Positions 1 through 10,519 are shown, counted from the first letter of the stretch. The stretch is DNA of 64,000 nucleotides from Streptococcus mitis (GCA_001914195.1 MKYF01000017.1:1-64000), one strand, 5' to 3'. Numbers and translations: made by a program. Notes: generated by a model not told the origin, from the letters alone.

Positions 1-127
1 TGTCATGCAAAAAAATAGAAGATACGATAGAGAATCACTTTGATGATCTCAATCACACCTCCTATTCAAGTAGTTAGATCACTAACTTAATGACATTGAC
101 AAGATTTCCTGTTCTTTTTTATGAGTT

Positions 128-2395
128 CTAATCTTCTCTTTCAGAAGTACTTTCTTTGATTTTTTCAGATTTTTTAGCAGACTTGATTTGAATCTTGCCT
201 TTGCTGGTCATAACTGCCTTTAGGTCTTTTTCACTTGGATTTTCAAGGTAGTAGTCAGTGATTGCGTCCTCAATATAGTCTTGAATAGTGCGGCGAAGTG
301 GGCGTGCTCCCATTTTTGGATCATAACCGAGGTCAACCAACTTTTCCTTGACCTTGTCAGTTACATTTAAATGAATGTTGTTGCTAGAAAGACGTTTATT
401 AACATCTGCTAGCATGAGCTCGACAATCTGAAGGAGGTTGTCCTTGCTGAGAGCCTTAAATTCGATAATGCCATCAAAACGGTTCATAAACTCTGGGCTA
501 AAGAAGTTTCCGAGTTCACCGAGAACAGAATTGGTACGTCCTTCGCGAGCTGCCCCAAATCCAACGCTGGCTTCTGCCTTACCTGTACCTGCATTTGAAG
601 TCATGATGATGATGGCATCCTTGAAGCTAACGGTACGTCCTTGCCCATCTGTCAAACGACCATCGTCTAAGACTTGTAGAAACATGTGCATAACATCTGG
701 ATGGGCTTTTTCCACTTCATCCAAGAGGATAAGTGAGTAGGGATTACGGCGGACTTTTTCAGTTAATTGCCCAGCCTCATCGTAGCCAACATAACCTGGA
801 GGGGCGCCGACCAACTTAGCTACGCTGTGTTTTTCCATGTATTCGCTCATGTCAAAGCGAATCATGCTATCAGCAGAACCAAAGAGTTCGATAGCTAATT
901 GTTTGGAAAGTTCTGTCTTACCGACCCCAGTTGGTCCGACGAAGAGGAAGCTTCCGATTGGGCGGTTAGGGGTACCGAGACCGACACGATTACGGCGAAT
1001 AGCCTTGGCAATCTTATCGACTGCATCATCCTGTCCAATAACATGAGACTTGAGATCTTCGGCTAGATGGATGAGTTGAGATTGTTCTTTCTCTTTTAAA
1101 TCACCAACAGGGATATTGGTTTTCTGCTCGATAATATGCTCAATGGTTTTCTCGCTGATGGTAGGAGTATCTTGGTCTGTGACCTTTTTCTTTTGCATTT
1201 CCTTATATTTGGCAATTTGGTCGCGGAAATAAGCCGCCTTCTCAAAATCTTCCTCTCGTGTAGCTTGAGATTTAAGATTTTCAGCCTCAATCAAGCGTTG
1301 ATCAATCACTTTAGGATCGACAAAATTCAAGGTCAAGTTCATCTTAGAACCAGCTTCATCTAGGAGGTCAATGGCCTTGTCAGGCAAGAAGCGATCTTGG
1401 ATGTAGCGATTGGAAAGAGTTGCAGCTGCTTCAATTGCAGCATCGGTATACTGAACGTGGTGGTAGTCTTCGTATTTCTTTTGAATTCCTTTGAGGATAG
1501 TGATTGTTTCTTCCACTGTTGGTTCATCGACTTTGACAGGCTGCATACGACGCTCTAGGGCTGCATCCTTTTCAATGATACGGTATTCATTGAGGGTAGT
1601 AGCGCCGACCAGTTGCAGTTCCCCACGAGCAAGGGCTGGCTTGAGGATATTTCCTGCATCCATATTGCCATCGCCTGCAGAACCAGCACCGACAATTTCA
1701 TGGATTTCATCGATAAAGAGGATGATGTCCTCACGCTTGCGAATTTCTTCCATGAGTTTTTGCATGCGTTCTTCAAATTGTCCACGGATACCCGTTCCTT
1801 GAACCAAGCTAACCACATCCAGACGGATGACTTGTTTACCTTGGAGTTTATGTGGAACATCGCCATCAACGATTTTCTGAGCTAGACCTTCGACAACGGC
1901 CGTTTTTCCGACACCTGGTTCACCGATAAGAACAGGATTATTCTTGGTTCTTCGATTGAGAATTTCGATGACACGGATAATCTCATCATCGCGCCCAATA
2001 ACGGGGTCAATATCTCCACGACGGGCAATTTCAGTTACGTTGATACCAAATTCTTCCAGCAGGCCTTTTTCTTGGCTAGGTGGCGGAGTTTGGGCAGGTC
2101 CACGATTTTGGGAACCATAACCGCCGTTTCCACCATAACTTCCACCTGATTGGGTTGGGGGAGTCGGAGGAGTATTGTTAGAAGGTCTAAAATTGTTTAG
2201 GTCATTGAAGAAATCACCAAAGGGATCAAAGTCACGATTGTTCAGATCCGTCATACCTTTAAAGAGGCTATTGTTAGGATCTGTCTTGATAATCTTATAG
2301 CAGTTTTGACAGAGGTCAATTTGTTTTTGTTTTCCATTGAGATTGGTGTAAAGATGAATTGTTGAGTCGTTAATTTTACAGTTTTGACAAAGCAT
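128..2395 (-). CDS. clpE: ATP-dependent Clp protease ATP-binding subunit ClpE
   Basis: This is an HSP100/Clp ATPase that unfolds substrates for ClpP during heat and protein-folding stress. The 755-residue product starts with a four-cysteine zinc finger (C3, C6, C29, C32), which is the mark of ClpE. A Gly/Pro-rich linker follows, then a first AAA+ domain with Walker A GEPGVGKT at 158-165, a UVR-like coiled segment near 380-415, and a second AAA+ domain with GPTGVGKT. There is no ClpC-type N-domain. The start has a good ribosome site (GAGGTAG) about 7 bases upstream. A CtsR-type operator lies between promoter and gene, so heat-shock control is expected. The length is typical for streptococcal ClpE. 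Confidence 0.96.
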   Translation of the reverse strand: MLCQNCKINDSTIHLYTNLNGKQKQIDLCQNCYKIIKTDPNNSLFKGMTDLNNRDFDPFGDFFNDLNNFRPSNNTPPTPPTQSGGSYGGNGGYGSQNRGPAQTPPPSQEKGLLEEFGINVTEIARRGDIDPVIGRDDEIIRVIEILNRRTKNNPVLIGEPGVGKTAVVEGLAQKIVDGDVPHKLQGKQVIRLDVVSLVQGTGIRGQFEERMQKLMEEIRKREDIILFIDEIHEIVGAGSAGDGNMDAGNILKPALARGELQLVGATTLNEYRIIEKDAALERRMQPVKVDEPTVEETITILKGIQKKYEDYHHVQYTDAAIEAAATLSNRYIQDRFLPDKAIDLLDEAGSKMNLTLNFVDPKVIDQRLIEAENLKSQATREEDFEKAAYFRDQIAKYKEMQKKKVTDQDTPTISEKTIEHIIEQKTNIPVGDLKEKEQSQLIHLAEDLKSHVIGQDDAVDKIAKAIRRNRVGLGTPNRPIGSFLFVGPTGVGKTELSKQLAIELFGSADSMIRFDMSEYMEKHSVAKLVGAPPGYVGYDEAGQLTEKVRRNPYSLILLDEVEKAHPDVMHMFLQVLDDGRLTDGQGRTVSFKDAIIIMTSNAGTGKAEASVGFGAAREGRTNSVLGELGNFFSPEFMNRFDGIIEFKALSKDNLLQIVELMLADVNKRLSSNNIHLNVTDKVKEKLVDLGYDPKMGARPLRRTIQDYIEDAITDYYLENPSEKDLKAVMTSKGKIQIKSAKKSEKIKESTSERED

Positions 2396-2435
2396 ACATC
2401 TACCTCATTTCTTTCTTTATCCTGACCTGTTCAAA

Positions 2436-2452
2436 GGTCAAAAATAGTCAAA
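2436..2452 (-). promoter_or_regulatory. CtsR operator (heptad direct repeat)
   Basis: The plus strand reads GGTCAAA-AAT-AGTCAAA, which fits the CtsR consensus RGTCAAA-NAN-RGTCAAA with its 3-base spacer. It lies 14 bases downstream of the clpE -10 element, where bound CtsR would block transcription. A further GACC just upstream (2424-2427) makes a partial inverted copy with GGTC. Confidence 0.85.
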
Positions 2453-2465
2453 TTTCTATACTCTC

Positions 2466-2493
2466 ATTATAACAGGATTGGGGTGTAAAGCAA
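2466..2493 (-). promoter_or_regulatory. clpE sigma-A promoter
   Basis: On the minus strand a perfect TATAAT (2466-2471) is preceded by TTGCTT (2488-2493) with a 16-base spacer. It lies directly upstream of the CtsR operator and 70 bases from the clpE start. Confidence 0.75.
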
Positions 2494-2556
2494 GTAAAAA
2501 GATTGCAGCTTTGAGAAGTTGTTATAATGAAAATATTTGTGGATTTAGACTATAAA

Positions 2557-2587
2557 AAAATCCTATTTGTGAGACAAAAAGGATTTT
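2557..2587 (-). terminator. intrinsic terminator of the ykuJ-like gene
   Basis: Arms AAAATCCT and AGGATTTT enclose a 15-base loop, with a U-tract on the minus strand. It sits between the YkuJ-like gene and the clpE promoter, separating the two transcripts. Confidence 0.8.
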
Positions 2588-2625
2588 GGTTAGACATGCA
2601 GGGTGTAATCCCAGCTTGTTTTGTA

Positions 2626-2856
2626 TTAGTAAAGGAGTTCGTAAATCTCCATTGCAATCAAGTCAATGCTGTCAAACGTATAAGTTTCGCGAGCTTCTAC
2701 ATCACGAAGGGTAAAGATTGATCCGTTTTCTTCGTCGTGGCTGTATGCAACTTCTGCAACAACAACTCCTTCGCGTTCAAAATTACGTTTTAAATTTCCG
2801 CCGTCTTTTGCCATTGCTTCAAGGCGGTTGATGATTCTAACCAAATGTGATTCCAT
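2626..2856 (-). CDS. YkuJ-like DUF1797 family protein
   Basis: This 76-residue protein resembles B. subtilis YkuJ (DUF1797): an N-terminal helix with the pattern RIINRLEAM, a central beta-rich segment, and the closing pattern FDSIDLIAMEIYELL. The molecular function is not established. It has a clean ribosome site (GGAG, 7 bases before ATG) and its own downstream terminator, so it looks monocistronic. No signal peptide or membrane segment is visible, so it should be cytoplasmic. Overlapping plus-strand reading frames look like chance. Confidence 0.85.
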   Translation of the reverse strand: MESHLVRIINRLEAMAKDGGNLKRNFEREGVVVAEVAYSHDEENGSIFTLRDVEARETYTFDSIDLIAMEIYELLY

Positions 2857-2983
2857 TTTGATTCTCCTTCATTTCTTATCGTTACTATTTTACCATAAAG
2901 GAGGCCAACTTGACTAGAAAAAACTAAGATTTCTCGCTAATTCTACCAGCTGAAAGTTTTTTTGAATAAATCGGATAAAAAGT

Positions 2984-3012
2984 TTGAATTTTAATTCAAT
3001 ACATGTTATAAT
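2984..3012 (+). promoter_or_regulatory. promoter of amino-acid ABC operon, with palindrome over -35
   Basis: TTGAAT (2984-2989) and TATAAT (3007-3012) are separated by 17 bases. The -35 box is the left half of a 16-bp hyphenated palindrome, TTGAATT-TT-AATTCAA (2984-2999), a possible operator. Confidence 0.75.
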
Positions 3013-3046
3013 CATACAGTATTCTATTTTAGAAAGCAGTGTGATT

Positions 3047-3730
3047 ATGAATTTTTCTTTTTTACCTAAGTATTTACCTTATTTTAACTATGGGGCTGTT
3101 GTGACGGTTCTCATTTCTATCTGTGTTGTCTTTTTGGGAACTATTTTGGGTGTTGTCTTGGCTTTTGGGCAACGTTCAAAGTTTAAGCCGCTTGTTTGGC
3201 TTGCCAACTTATACGTTTGGATTTTCCGTGGGACACCGATGATGGTTCAGATTATGATTGCCTTTGCCCTTATGCACATCAATGCTCCGACTATTCAGGT
3301 TGGGATTTTGGGTGTTGACCTTTCTCGTCTGATTCCAGGGATTTTGATTATCTCTATGAACAGTGGTGCTTATGTTTCTGAGACTGTTCGTGCTGGGATT
3401 AATGCGGTTCCAAAAGGTCAGCTAGAAGCGGCTTATTCGCTAGGAATTCGTCCTAAAAATGCGATGCGGTATGTGATTTTGCCACAAGCAATCAAAAATA
3501 TTTTGCCAGCATTGGGGAACGAATTTATCACCATTATCAAGGACAGCTCCCTATTATCAGCTATCGGTGTTATGGAGTTGTGGAACGGGGCTACAACAGT
3601 TTCTACAACAACCTATTTACCTTTAACACCACTTTTATTTGCAGCCTTTTATTACTTGATTATGACTTCTATTTTGACAGTAGCCTTGAAAGCTTTTGAA
3701 AAACGTATGGGACAAGGAGATAAAAAATAA
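3047..3730 (+). CDS. amino-acid ABC transporter permease (HisM/GlnP type)
   Basis: This is the membrane subunit of a polar amino-acid importer, about 227 residues. The family signature is visible: an N-terminal His/Glu/Gln/Arg-type permease domain, a segment near residues 60-75 reading [11 protein letters not shown], and the EAA-loop pattern [22 protein letters not shown], which contacts the ATPase. About five membrane helices are visible. I chose ATG 3047 because it lies downstream of the promoter; an in-frame ATG at 2984 would sit on the -35 box. The ATPase gene starts at its stop codon. No substrate-binding protein is encoded beside it, so the substrate cannot be named and the receptor must be encoded elsewhere. 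Confidence 0.92.
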   Translation: MNFSFLPKYLPYFNYGAVVTVLISICVVFLGTILGVVLAFGQRSKFKPLVWLANLYVWIFRGTPMMVQIMIAFALMHINAPTIQVGILGVDLSRLIPGILIISMNSGAYVSETVRAGINAVPKGQLEAAYSLGIRPKNAMRYVILPQAIKNILPALGNEFITIIKDSSLLSAIGVMELWNGATTVSTTTYLPLTPLLFAAFYYLIMTSILTVALKAFEKRMGQGDKK

Positions 3731-4464
3731 TGACAGAAACCTTGATAAAAATTGAAAATTTACATAAATCCTTTGGAAAGAATGAAGTATTGAAGGGCAT
3801 CAACCTCGAGATTAAAAGAGGAGAAGTTGTCGTTATCATCGGTCCTTCAGGGAGTGGGAAATCTACCTTGCTTCGCTCTATGAATTTGTTGGAAGAAGCA
3901 ACCAAGGGGAAGGTTATCTTTGAGGGAGTCGATATTACGGACAAGAAGAATGACCTGTTTGCCATGCGTGAGAAGATGGGCATGGTTTTCCAACAATTTA
4001 ACCTCTTTCCTAACATGACTGTGATGGAAAATATCACCTTGTCTCCTATCAAGACCAAAGGTGAAAGTAAGGAAGTTGCAGAGAAGAGAGCTCAGGAACT
4101 TTTGGAAAAAGTTGGTTTACCAGATAAGGCAGACGCTTATCCACAGAGTTTGTCAGGTGGTCAGCAACAGCGGATTGCCATCGCGCGTGGTTTAGCTATG
4201 GAACCTGATGTTTTGCTCTTTGACGAGCCAACTTCAGCCCTGGACCCTGAGATGGTTGGAGAAGTTCTAGCTGTTATGCAAGACCTTGCCAAATCAGGAA
4301 TGACTATGGTTATCGTAACACATGAAATGGGATTTGCTCGTGAGGTGGCAGACCGTGTCATCTTTATGGCAGACGGTGTGGTTGTTGAAGATGGAACACC
4401 TGAACAGATTTTTGAACAAACCCAAGAACAACGGACTAAAGATTTCTTGAGTAAGGTTTTATAA
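3730..4464 (+). CDS. amino-acid ABC transporter ATP-binding protein (GlnQ type)
   Basis: This 244-residue cytoplasmic ATPase energises the preceding permease. Walker A GPSGSGKS is at about residues 37-44, followed by the Q-loop region [10 protein letters not shown], the signature LSGGQ, Walker [14 protein letters not shown] and the switch histidine in VTHEM. The overall sequence has the features of polar amino-acid importers (GlnQ/ArtM/HisP). Its ATG overlaps the permease stop by one base (TAATG), which suggests translational coupling. A terminator follows at 4497. Confidence 0.95.
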   Translation: MTETLIKIENLHKSFGKNEVLKGINLEIKRGEVVVIIGPSGSGKSTLLRSMNLLEEATKGKVIFEGVDITDKKNDLFAMREKMGMVFQQFNLFPNMTVMENITLSPIKTKGESKEVAEKRAQELLEKVGLPDKADAYPQSLSGGQQQRIAIARGLAMEPDVLLFDEPTSALDPEMVGEVLAVMQDLAKSGMTMVIVTHEMGFAREVADRVIFMADGVVVEDGTPEQIFEQTQEQRTKDFLSKVL

Positions 4465-4496
4465 TCTATTTTAAAATTTCAAGACAAGATTAATGG

Positions 4497-4518
4497 AAAG
4501 CTCGACCCGAGCTTTTTC
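4497..4518 (+). terminator. intrinsic terminator after ABC operon
   Basis: AAAGCTCG-ACC-CGAGCTTT forms a perfect 8-bp stem with a 3-base loop, followed by T residues. Confidence 0.85.
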
Positions 4519-4578
4519 TTATAGTTTGAAACTATAGGATTGCCTAGGAAAGAAGTGTTAGAGGGGACTAGCAGTTTT

Positions 4579-4587
4579 TGGTATAAT
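4579..4587 (+). promoter_or_regulatory. folD extended -10 promoter
   Basis: TGGTATAAT (TGn plus perfect TATAAT) lies 31 bases before the chosen folD ATG. No good -35 box is visible, as is common for extended -10 promoters. Confidence 0.65.
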
Positions 4588-4617
4588 GGAAGATATTTGA
4601 AAGAAAAGAGAAGTGAT

Positions 4618-5478
4618 ATGACACAGATTATTGATGGGAAAGCTTTAGCGGCCAAATTGCAGGGGCAGTTGGCTGAAAAGACTGCAAAATTAAAGGAAGA
4701 AACAGGGCTAGTGCCTGGTTTGGTAGTGATATTGGTTGGGGAGAATCCAGCCAGCCAAGTCTACGTTCGCAACAAGGAGAGGTCAGCTCTTGCGGCTGGT
4801 TTCCGTAGCGAAGTAGTGCGAGTTCCAGAGACCATTGCTCAAGAGGAATTGTTAGACCTGATTGCTAAATACAATCAGGATCCAGCTTGGCATGGGATTT
4901 TGGTTCAGTTGCCATTACCAAAACACATTGATGAAGAGGCAGTTTTGTTGGCCATTGACTCAGAAAAGGATGTGGACGGTTTCCATCCCTTAAACATGGG
5001 GCGTCTTTGGTCTGGTCATCCAGTCATGATTCCTTCGACACCTGCAGGAATTATGGAAATGTTTCATGAATATGGGATTGACTTGGAAGGTAAAAATGCG
5101 GTCGTCATTGGTCGTTCCAATATCGTTGGAAAACCTATGGCCCAGCTTCTTTTGGCAAAGAATGCGACAGTGACTTTGACCCACTCACGGACTCATAATC
5201 TTGCCAAGGTGGCTGCTAAAGCAGATATTCTGGTTGTTGCAATCGGTCGTGCCAAGTTTGTGACTGCTGACTTTGTCAAACCAGGTGCGGTAGTCATTGA
5301 CGTTGGGATGAATCGTGATGAAAATGGTAAGCTCTGTGGGGATGTGGATTATGAGGCAGTTGCCCCACTTGCTAGCCACATCACGCCAGTCCCTGGAGGT
5401 GTTGGTCCTATGACCATTACCATGCTGATGGAGCAAACCTATCAGGCAGCACTTCGGACATTGGATAGAAAATTTTAA
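4618..5478 (+). CDS. folD: bifunctional 5,10-methylene-THF dehydrogenase / methenyl-THF cyclohydrolase
   Basis: FolD interconverts 5,10-methylene- and 10-formyl-tetrahydrofolate using NADP, supplying one-carbon units for purines and formyl-Met. The protein has about 286 residues, the usual length. Visible features are the catalytic Lys region YVRNKERSA, the substrate segment VQLPLPKHI, the cyclohydrolase-domain motif [10 protein letters not shown], the Rossmann region [12 protein letters not shown] and the C-terminal [11 protein letters not shown]. The frame is open upstream to 4540, but that would place the start before the TATAAT at 4582; ATG 4618 gives the normal N-terminus [11 protein letters not shown]. 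Confidence 0.96.
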   Translation: MTQIIDGKALAAKLQGQLAEKTAKLKEETGLVPGLVVILVGENPASQVYVRNKERSALAAGFRSEVVRVPETIAQEELLDLIAKYNQDPAWHGILVQLPLPKHIDEEAVLLAIDSEKDVDGFHPLNMGRLWSGHPVMIPSTPAGIMEMFHEYGIDLEGKNAVVIGRSNIVGKPMAQLLLAKNATVTLTHSRTHNLAKVAAKADILVVAIGRAKFVTADFVKPGAVVIDVGMNRDENGKLCGDVDYEAVAPLASHITPVPGGVGPMTITMLMEQTYQAALRTLDRKF

Positions 5479-5490
5479 AAGTAAGATTAC

Positions 5491-5517
5491 AAAAGGAGGT
5501 AAGCGCCTCCTTTTTGT
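5491..5517 (+). terminator. intrinsic terminator after folD
   Basis: AAAAGGAGG and CCTCCTTTT form a 9-bp perfect stem around a 6-base loop, ending in a T-run. A TATAAT at 5520 follows at once and probably serves nnrD. Confidence 0.85.
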
Positions 5518-5544
5518 TGTATAATAAATGCGAGAGGAAAAACG

Positions 5545-6399
5545 ATGAAAGTGATTGATCAAACCTTACTAGAAAAAGTCATTATTGAACGTTCTCGTAC
5601 AAGTCATAAAGGAGACTACGGTCGTCTACTGTTGCTGGGTGGGACTTATCCTTATGGTGGTGCCATCATCATGGCTACTTTGGCAGCTGTAAAAAGCGGT
5701 GCAGGATTGGTGACCGTTGGAACGGACAGGGAAAATATTTCAGCTCTGCACAGCCATTTACCTGAGGCTATGGCCTTTTCTCTTCAAGACCAGCAATTGT
5801 TAAAAGAGCGATTGGAGAAGGCTGAAGTTGTCTTGCTGGGGCCTGGTTTACTAGACGATGCTTTTGGAGAAAATCTAGTAAAACAAGTCTTTGTTAATTT
5901 AAGCCAAAATCAGATTTTGATTGTAGATGGTGGTGCCCTGACCATTCTTGCTAGAACAAATTTGTCATTTCCATCTAACCAGCTTATCCTAACTCCCCAC
6001 CAAAAAGAATGGGAAAAGTTGTCTGGTATTGCTATTGAAAAGCAAAACGAAGATGCAACGGCTAGTGCCCTAACTTCCTTCCCTCAAGGAACAATTTTGG
6101 TAGAGAAAGGTCCAGCTACTCGTATTTGGCAAGCTGGCCAATCTGATTATTACCAGTTACAGGTTGGCGGTCCCTATCAGGCGACTGGGGGAATGGGAGA
6201 TACTCTGGCTGGGATGATTGCAGGATTTGCAGGCCAATTCCGACAGGCCAGTCTCTACGAGCGTGTAACCGTAGCGACTCATCTTCATTCAGCGATAGCC
6301 CAAGAATTAGCTCAAGAACATTATGTGGTCTTGCCAACGGAGATTAGTAATTGTCTTCCTAAACTAATGAATAAAATATCTCAAAAAAGACTGGGATAA
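5545..6399 (+). CDS. nnrD: ADP-dependent NAD(P)H-hydrate dehydratase
   Basis: NnrD repairs hydrated NAD(P)H (the S form) using ADP. The 284-residue protein has the ribokinase-like YjeF C-terminal fold: LLLGGTYPYGGA and KSGAGLVTVGT near the N-terminus, LLGPGL in the middle, LTPHQKEWEKL, and the nucleotide-site motif GGMGDTLAGMIAG near residue 215. There is no NnrE epimerase domain fused to it. Its last codons (KKRLG, stop at 6397-6399) lie inside the left end of an intergenic repeat that starts at 6388, so the C-terminus has probably been altered by the repeat. Confidence 0.93.
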   Translation: MKVIDQTLLEKVIIERSRTSHKGDYGRLLLLGGTYPYGGAIIMATLAAVKSGAGLVTVGTDRENISALHSHLPEAMAFSLQDQQLLKERLEKAEVVLLGPGLLDDAFGENLVKQVFVNLSQNQILIVDGGALTILARTNLSFPSNQLILTPHQKEWEKLSGIAIEKQNEDATASALTSFPQGTILVEKGPATRIWQAGQSDYYQLQVGGPYQATGGMGDTLAGMIAGFAGQFRQASLYERVTVATHLHSAIAQELAQEHYVVLPTEISNCLPKLMNKISQKRLG

Positions 6400-6510
6400 A
6401 ATTCAATTTTAGGAGAAAACTAAGTAAATATTACCACAATAAAACGCATAATATCAAGTTTTTTTAATACCTGATACTATGCGTTTTTGACTTAAAAGCC
6501 CTTTTGGTCT
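6388..6510. repeat. terminator-like interspersed repeat, copy 1 (SPRITE-like)
   Basis: A segment of about 120 bp is closely similar to 11499-11627. Both share CAATTTTAG, CACAATAAAACGCATAAT, AATACCTGAT and TATGCGTTTTTGA in the same order. The ends carry a partial inverted repeat (AGACTGGG and GGTCT). It resembles my memory of the pneumococcal SPRITE class of terminator-like repeats, but I could not compare with a consensus. It lies between the convergent genes nnrD and dacA. Confidence 0.7.
6441..6488. terminator. bidirectional terminator between nnrD and dacA
   Basis: AAAACGCATAATATCAAG (6441-6458) pairs with the complementary 6471-6487 arm ending TATGCGTTTT; only two positions are imperfect. 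T-runs on both strands allow it to end both convergent transcripts. Confidence 0.8.
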
Positions 6511-6546
6511 GTTTCTATTTTGGAGCAATCTTTTGCTCAGTATGTT

Positions 6547-7788
6547 TTATAATTTTTCGTTGATAAATCGGATAAACTGATTCCACCAAACTTTTAAGAA
6601 GAAAGCTTTTTCAACTTTCTTTTCCGCTACCATTTCGAAACTAGAACGCTCTGTGGTAATGTAACCTTGACCAATCAAGTCCTTGTCTTCGTAAGTCAAA
6701 TGGCCAACCACCGTTCCAGCTTCAAGTGGTGCTGGGATTGCTTTAGAATCAGGTGTGAATTGAATAGATTGGGAAGATTGATTCCCAACACGTTCAATTA
6801 GATAGATATCCTCTGGGGCCACTGCAGTGACCATATCTTCTTTTCCATCTTGTACGGGGACTTTACTATCTTGATAGGCATCGCCTTGTTGAACGATTTT
6901 GCGAAGTGTAAATGTAGAAGAAATATAATCCATTAGTGAAGATGTAGCTGTAAAACGAGAGTAAGGATTATTATCTTGATGATCTGCATTCAAAATAACT
7001 GTGATAACCCTCATGCCTTTTTCGACAGTAGTACCAACAAAAGATTCTCCAGCCTTATCTGTTGTTCCTGTTTTAAGGCCATCAAAACCACCACGGTAAG
7101 CAGGCATACCTTCTAACATGTAGTTGGTAGAAGTGATTGTCATTCCAGCAAAAGTAGAAGAAGGTTTTTTCGTGATTTCCAAGACTTGTGGGTATTTTTT
7201 GATGAGGTTGCGAGCAACGACAGCGACATCATAAGCACTGAGCTTATTTTCATCATCTTTATTAGACCCTGGGTAAATGTTATCTCCGAGAGTTTCGTTA
7301 TTCAGACCAGTTGTATTGACAACAGTGGCATCTTTGATTCCCCATTCCAAGAGTTTTGCTCGCATCATATCAACGAATTTTTTTTCTGAGCCAGCAATTT
7401 TCTCAGCTAGGGCAATAGCGGCGCTGTTGGCACTAGATACCAGAGTTGCTTCAAGTAACTCTTCGACAGTATAATTACGGGCCTCCATAGGAACATTACT
7501 GGCTTCAGAATTTGTCGTCAATTGATAAGGATAATCAGAAATATCTACTGGGGTGGATAGTGTGATACTTCCATTTTCGAGTGCTTCATAGACCAGGTAA
7601 ACGGTAAGTAGTTTTGTTATAGAAGCAATTTCGACAGGTTGCGTTGCATCTTTTTCATATAGAATTTTACCAGTATTGGCCTCAACAGCAATCGCATGTT
7701 TAGCAGCAATATTAAAATCTTGGGCAGCAACAGTAGATGCTGACCCAATAAGGGATAGGCTTAGCAGAGTTAAAATGATTTTTTTCAT
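6547..7788 (-). CDS. dacA: D-alanyl-D-alanine carboxypeptidase PBP3 (DacA)
   Basis: This penicillin-binding protein trims the terminal D-Ala from peptidoglycan stem pentapeptides outside the cell, controlling how many donors are available for cross-linking. The 413-residue precursor has a signal peptide ending near AAQ (21-23). The catalytic motifs are at the expected places: SITK 56-59 (nucleophile S56), SAN 119-121 and KTG 239-241. A C-terminal PBP5-type beta domain follows, ending in an amphipathic segment (FLKVWWNQFIRFINEKL) suited to membrane anchoring. Length and motif positions match pneumococcal PBP3. It reads toward the repeat/terminator at 6441. Confidence 0.96.
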   Translation of the reverse strand: MKKIILTLLSLSLIGSASTVAAQDFNIAAKHAIAVEANTGKILYEKDATQPVEIASITKLLTVYLVYEALENGSITLSTPVDISDYPYQLTTNSEASNVPMEARNYTVEELLEATLVSSANSAAIALAEKIAGSEKKFVDMMRAKLLEWGIKDATVVNTTGLNNETLGDNIYPGSNKDDENKLSAYDVAVVARNLIKKYPQVLEITKKPSSTFAGMTITSTNYMLEGMPAYRGGFDGLKTGTTDKAGESFVGTTVEKGMRVITVILNADHQDNNPYSRFTATSSLMDYISSTFTLRKIVQQGDAYQDSKVPVQDGKEDMVTAVAPEDIYLIERVGNQSSQSIQFTPDSKAIPAPLEAGTVVGHLTYEDKDLIGQGYITTERSSFEMVAEKKVEKAFFLKVWWNQFIRFINEKL

Positions 7789-7890
7789 AGTAAGTTTATT
7801 CTAACATAAAGAAAAAAATATTCCCAGTTTCATGATAGAAGAAAGAAGCTTTTTTGAAAGTATGGTAAAATAGATGAATGGAGGTAGCTC

Positions 7891-9000
7891 ATGTTTCGTA
7901 AGAATAAATTATTTTTTTGGACTAGTGAGATTTTATTATTAACAATCATTTTTTACTTATGGAGAGAGATGGGGGCGATTATCACGCCTTTTGTAAGCGT
8001 TGCAAACACCATCATGATTCCTTTTCTTCTAGGTGGTTTTTTATATTATTTGACCAATCCTATTGTAAATTTTTTACAAAAGTATTTCAAAATTAATCGT
8101 ATCATTGGTATTCTATTAACCTTGTGTGCTTTGGTTTGGGGGATTGTCATTGGGGTAGTCTATCTCTTACCGATTTTGGTTAATCAGTTGACCAGCTTGA
8201 TTGCGACTAGTCAGACTATCTATAGTCGTTTACAAGATTTGATTGTGGATTTATCTACTTATCCAGCCTTTCAAAATTTGGATATTCAAGCGACTATTCA
8301 ACAATTAAATCTATCCTATGTAGATATTTTACAAAATATCCTAAATAGCGTTACCAATAGTGTCGGAAGTGTCCTATCAGCTCTCTTTAGTACCGTTTTG
8401 ATTATTATCATGACCCCTGTGTTTTTGGTTTATTTTTTGTTAGATGGTAACAAATTTTTACCGATGCTTGAACGTACTGTTTTAAAGAGAGATAAGTTGC
8501 ATATTGCAGGTCTTTTAAAGAATTTGAATGCGACAATTGCTCGCTATATTAGTGGAGTCGCAATTGATGCCATTATTATCGGTTGTTTGGCTTTTATCGG
8601 ATATAGCGTGATTGGTTTGAAATACGCTTTGGTCTTTGCCATCTTTTCAGGATTGGCCAATCTCATTCCTTATGTGGGACCAAGTATTGGCTTGATTCCG
8701 ATGATTATTGCCAATGTCTTTACGGATCCTCATAGAATGCTAATTGCAGTTGTTTACATGCTAATCATTCAACAAGTGGATGGAAATATCCTCTACCCTC
8801 GAATCGTTGGTGGTGTGATGAAGGTTCATCCAATTACGATTTTAGTATTACTTTTGTTATCAAGCAATATATATGGGGTCATTGGTATGATTGTCGCAGT
8901 ACCAACCTATTCTATCTTAAAAGAAATTTCTAAGTTCTTATCACGTTTGTATGAAAATCATAAAACAATGAAAGAACGAGAAAGAGAATTAGCTAAGTAA
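7891..9000 (+). CDS. AI-2E family transporter (PerM/YubA type)
   Basis: This 369-residue integral membrane protein belongs to the AI-2E/PerM family. About seven or eight hydrophobic helices are visible, in two groups separated by a hydrophilic region around residues 90-150. The characteristic segment IFSGLANLIPYVGPSIG appears in the C-terminal half, followed by the pattern QQVDGNILYPRIVGG. Members have been linked to export of AI-2 or to Na+/H+ exchange, so the substrate cannot be inferred. It has a strong GGAGG site before ATG and an extended -10 (TGGTAAAAT) about 20 bases upstream of that. It is divergent from dacA. Confidence 0.88.
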   Translation: MFRKNKLFFWTSEILLLTIIFYLWREMGAIITPFVSVANTIMIPFLLGGFLYYLTNPIVNFLQKYFKINRIIGILLTLCALVWGIVIGVVYLLPILVNQLTSLIATSQTIYSRLQDLIVDLSTYPAFQNLDIQATIQQLNLSYVDILQNILNSVTNSVGSVLSALFSTVLIIIMTPVFLVYFLLDGNKFLPMLERTVLKRDKLHIAGLLKNLNATIARYISGVAIDAIIIGCLAFIGYSVIGLKYALVFAIFSGLANLIPYVGPSIGLIPMIIANVFTDPHRMLIAVVYMLIIQQVDGNILYPRIVGGVMKVHPITILVLLLLSSNIYGVIGMIVAVPTYSILKEISKFLSRLYENHKTMKERERELAK

Positions 9001-9001
9001 A

Positions 9002-9029
9002 AGTCAGGAAATTCCTGATTTTTCTTTTT
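9002..9029 (+). terminator. intrinsic terminator after AI-2E transporter
   Basis: AGTCAGG-AAATT-CCTGATT forms a short stem-loop, followed by a T-rich run. It begins just after the stop codon. Confidence 0.65.
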
Positions 9030-9107
9030 GTTTAGCTAAGTGATAGGAGTAGAAGTGTCGTTTAGATTAGCAGATTAAGAATAATTCACAAAAACTTTGT
9101 AAAACAC

Positions 9108-9135
9108 TTGCAATTTAGCTGAAATTTGATAAAAT
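9108..9135 (+). promoter_or_regulatory. tuf promoter
   Basis: TTGCAA (9108-9113) and TAAAAT (9130-9135) are 16 bases apart, with an extended TGA before the -10. A leader of about 65 bases follows before the tuf start. Confidence 0.7.
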
Positions 9136-9206
9136 AGTAAGGAAAGTTAGACTGTATTGCCTACTGTCTATCTATAAAATATATTTTATTGGAGGCTTTT
9201 ACTCAA

Positions 9207-10403
<1,197 letters not shown>

Positions 10404-10447
10404 TTCGATTTAGTTCCCAGAAGAACAATTATTTAAGTCAGACACTA

Positions 10448-10479
10448 AAAGAATCTTGCTATGCAAGGTTCTTTTTTTT
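10448..10479 (+). terminator. intrinsic terminator of tuf
   Basis: AAAGAATCTTGC-TAT-GCAAGGTTCTTT forms a 12-bp stem (one G-U pair) followed by a long T-run. Confidence 0.88.
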
Positions 10480-10480
10480 A

Positions 10481-10519
10481 AAAGTAAAAAGATAGACCTG
10501 GTAAAGTCCAGATCTATCT
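10481..10519 (-). terminator. intrinsic terminator of the secreted-protein cassette
   Basis: On the minus strand AGATAGATCTGG pairs with CCAGGTCTATCT around a 6-base loop (one mismatch or wobble), followed by TTTTTAC. It ends the minus-strand transcript that converges on tuf. Confidence 0.8.

Noticed and set aside
438..1885. Several open frames on the plus strand antisense to clpE
   Set aside because: They lack ribosome sites and family features and follow the reading frame of clpE in reverse; they are shadows.
2527..2721. 64-codon plus-strand ORF at 2527
   Set aside because: It covers the terminator and the antisense of the YkuJ-like gene. Its ATG lacks a ribosome site.
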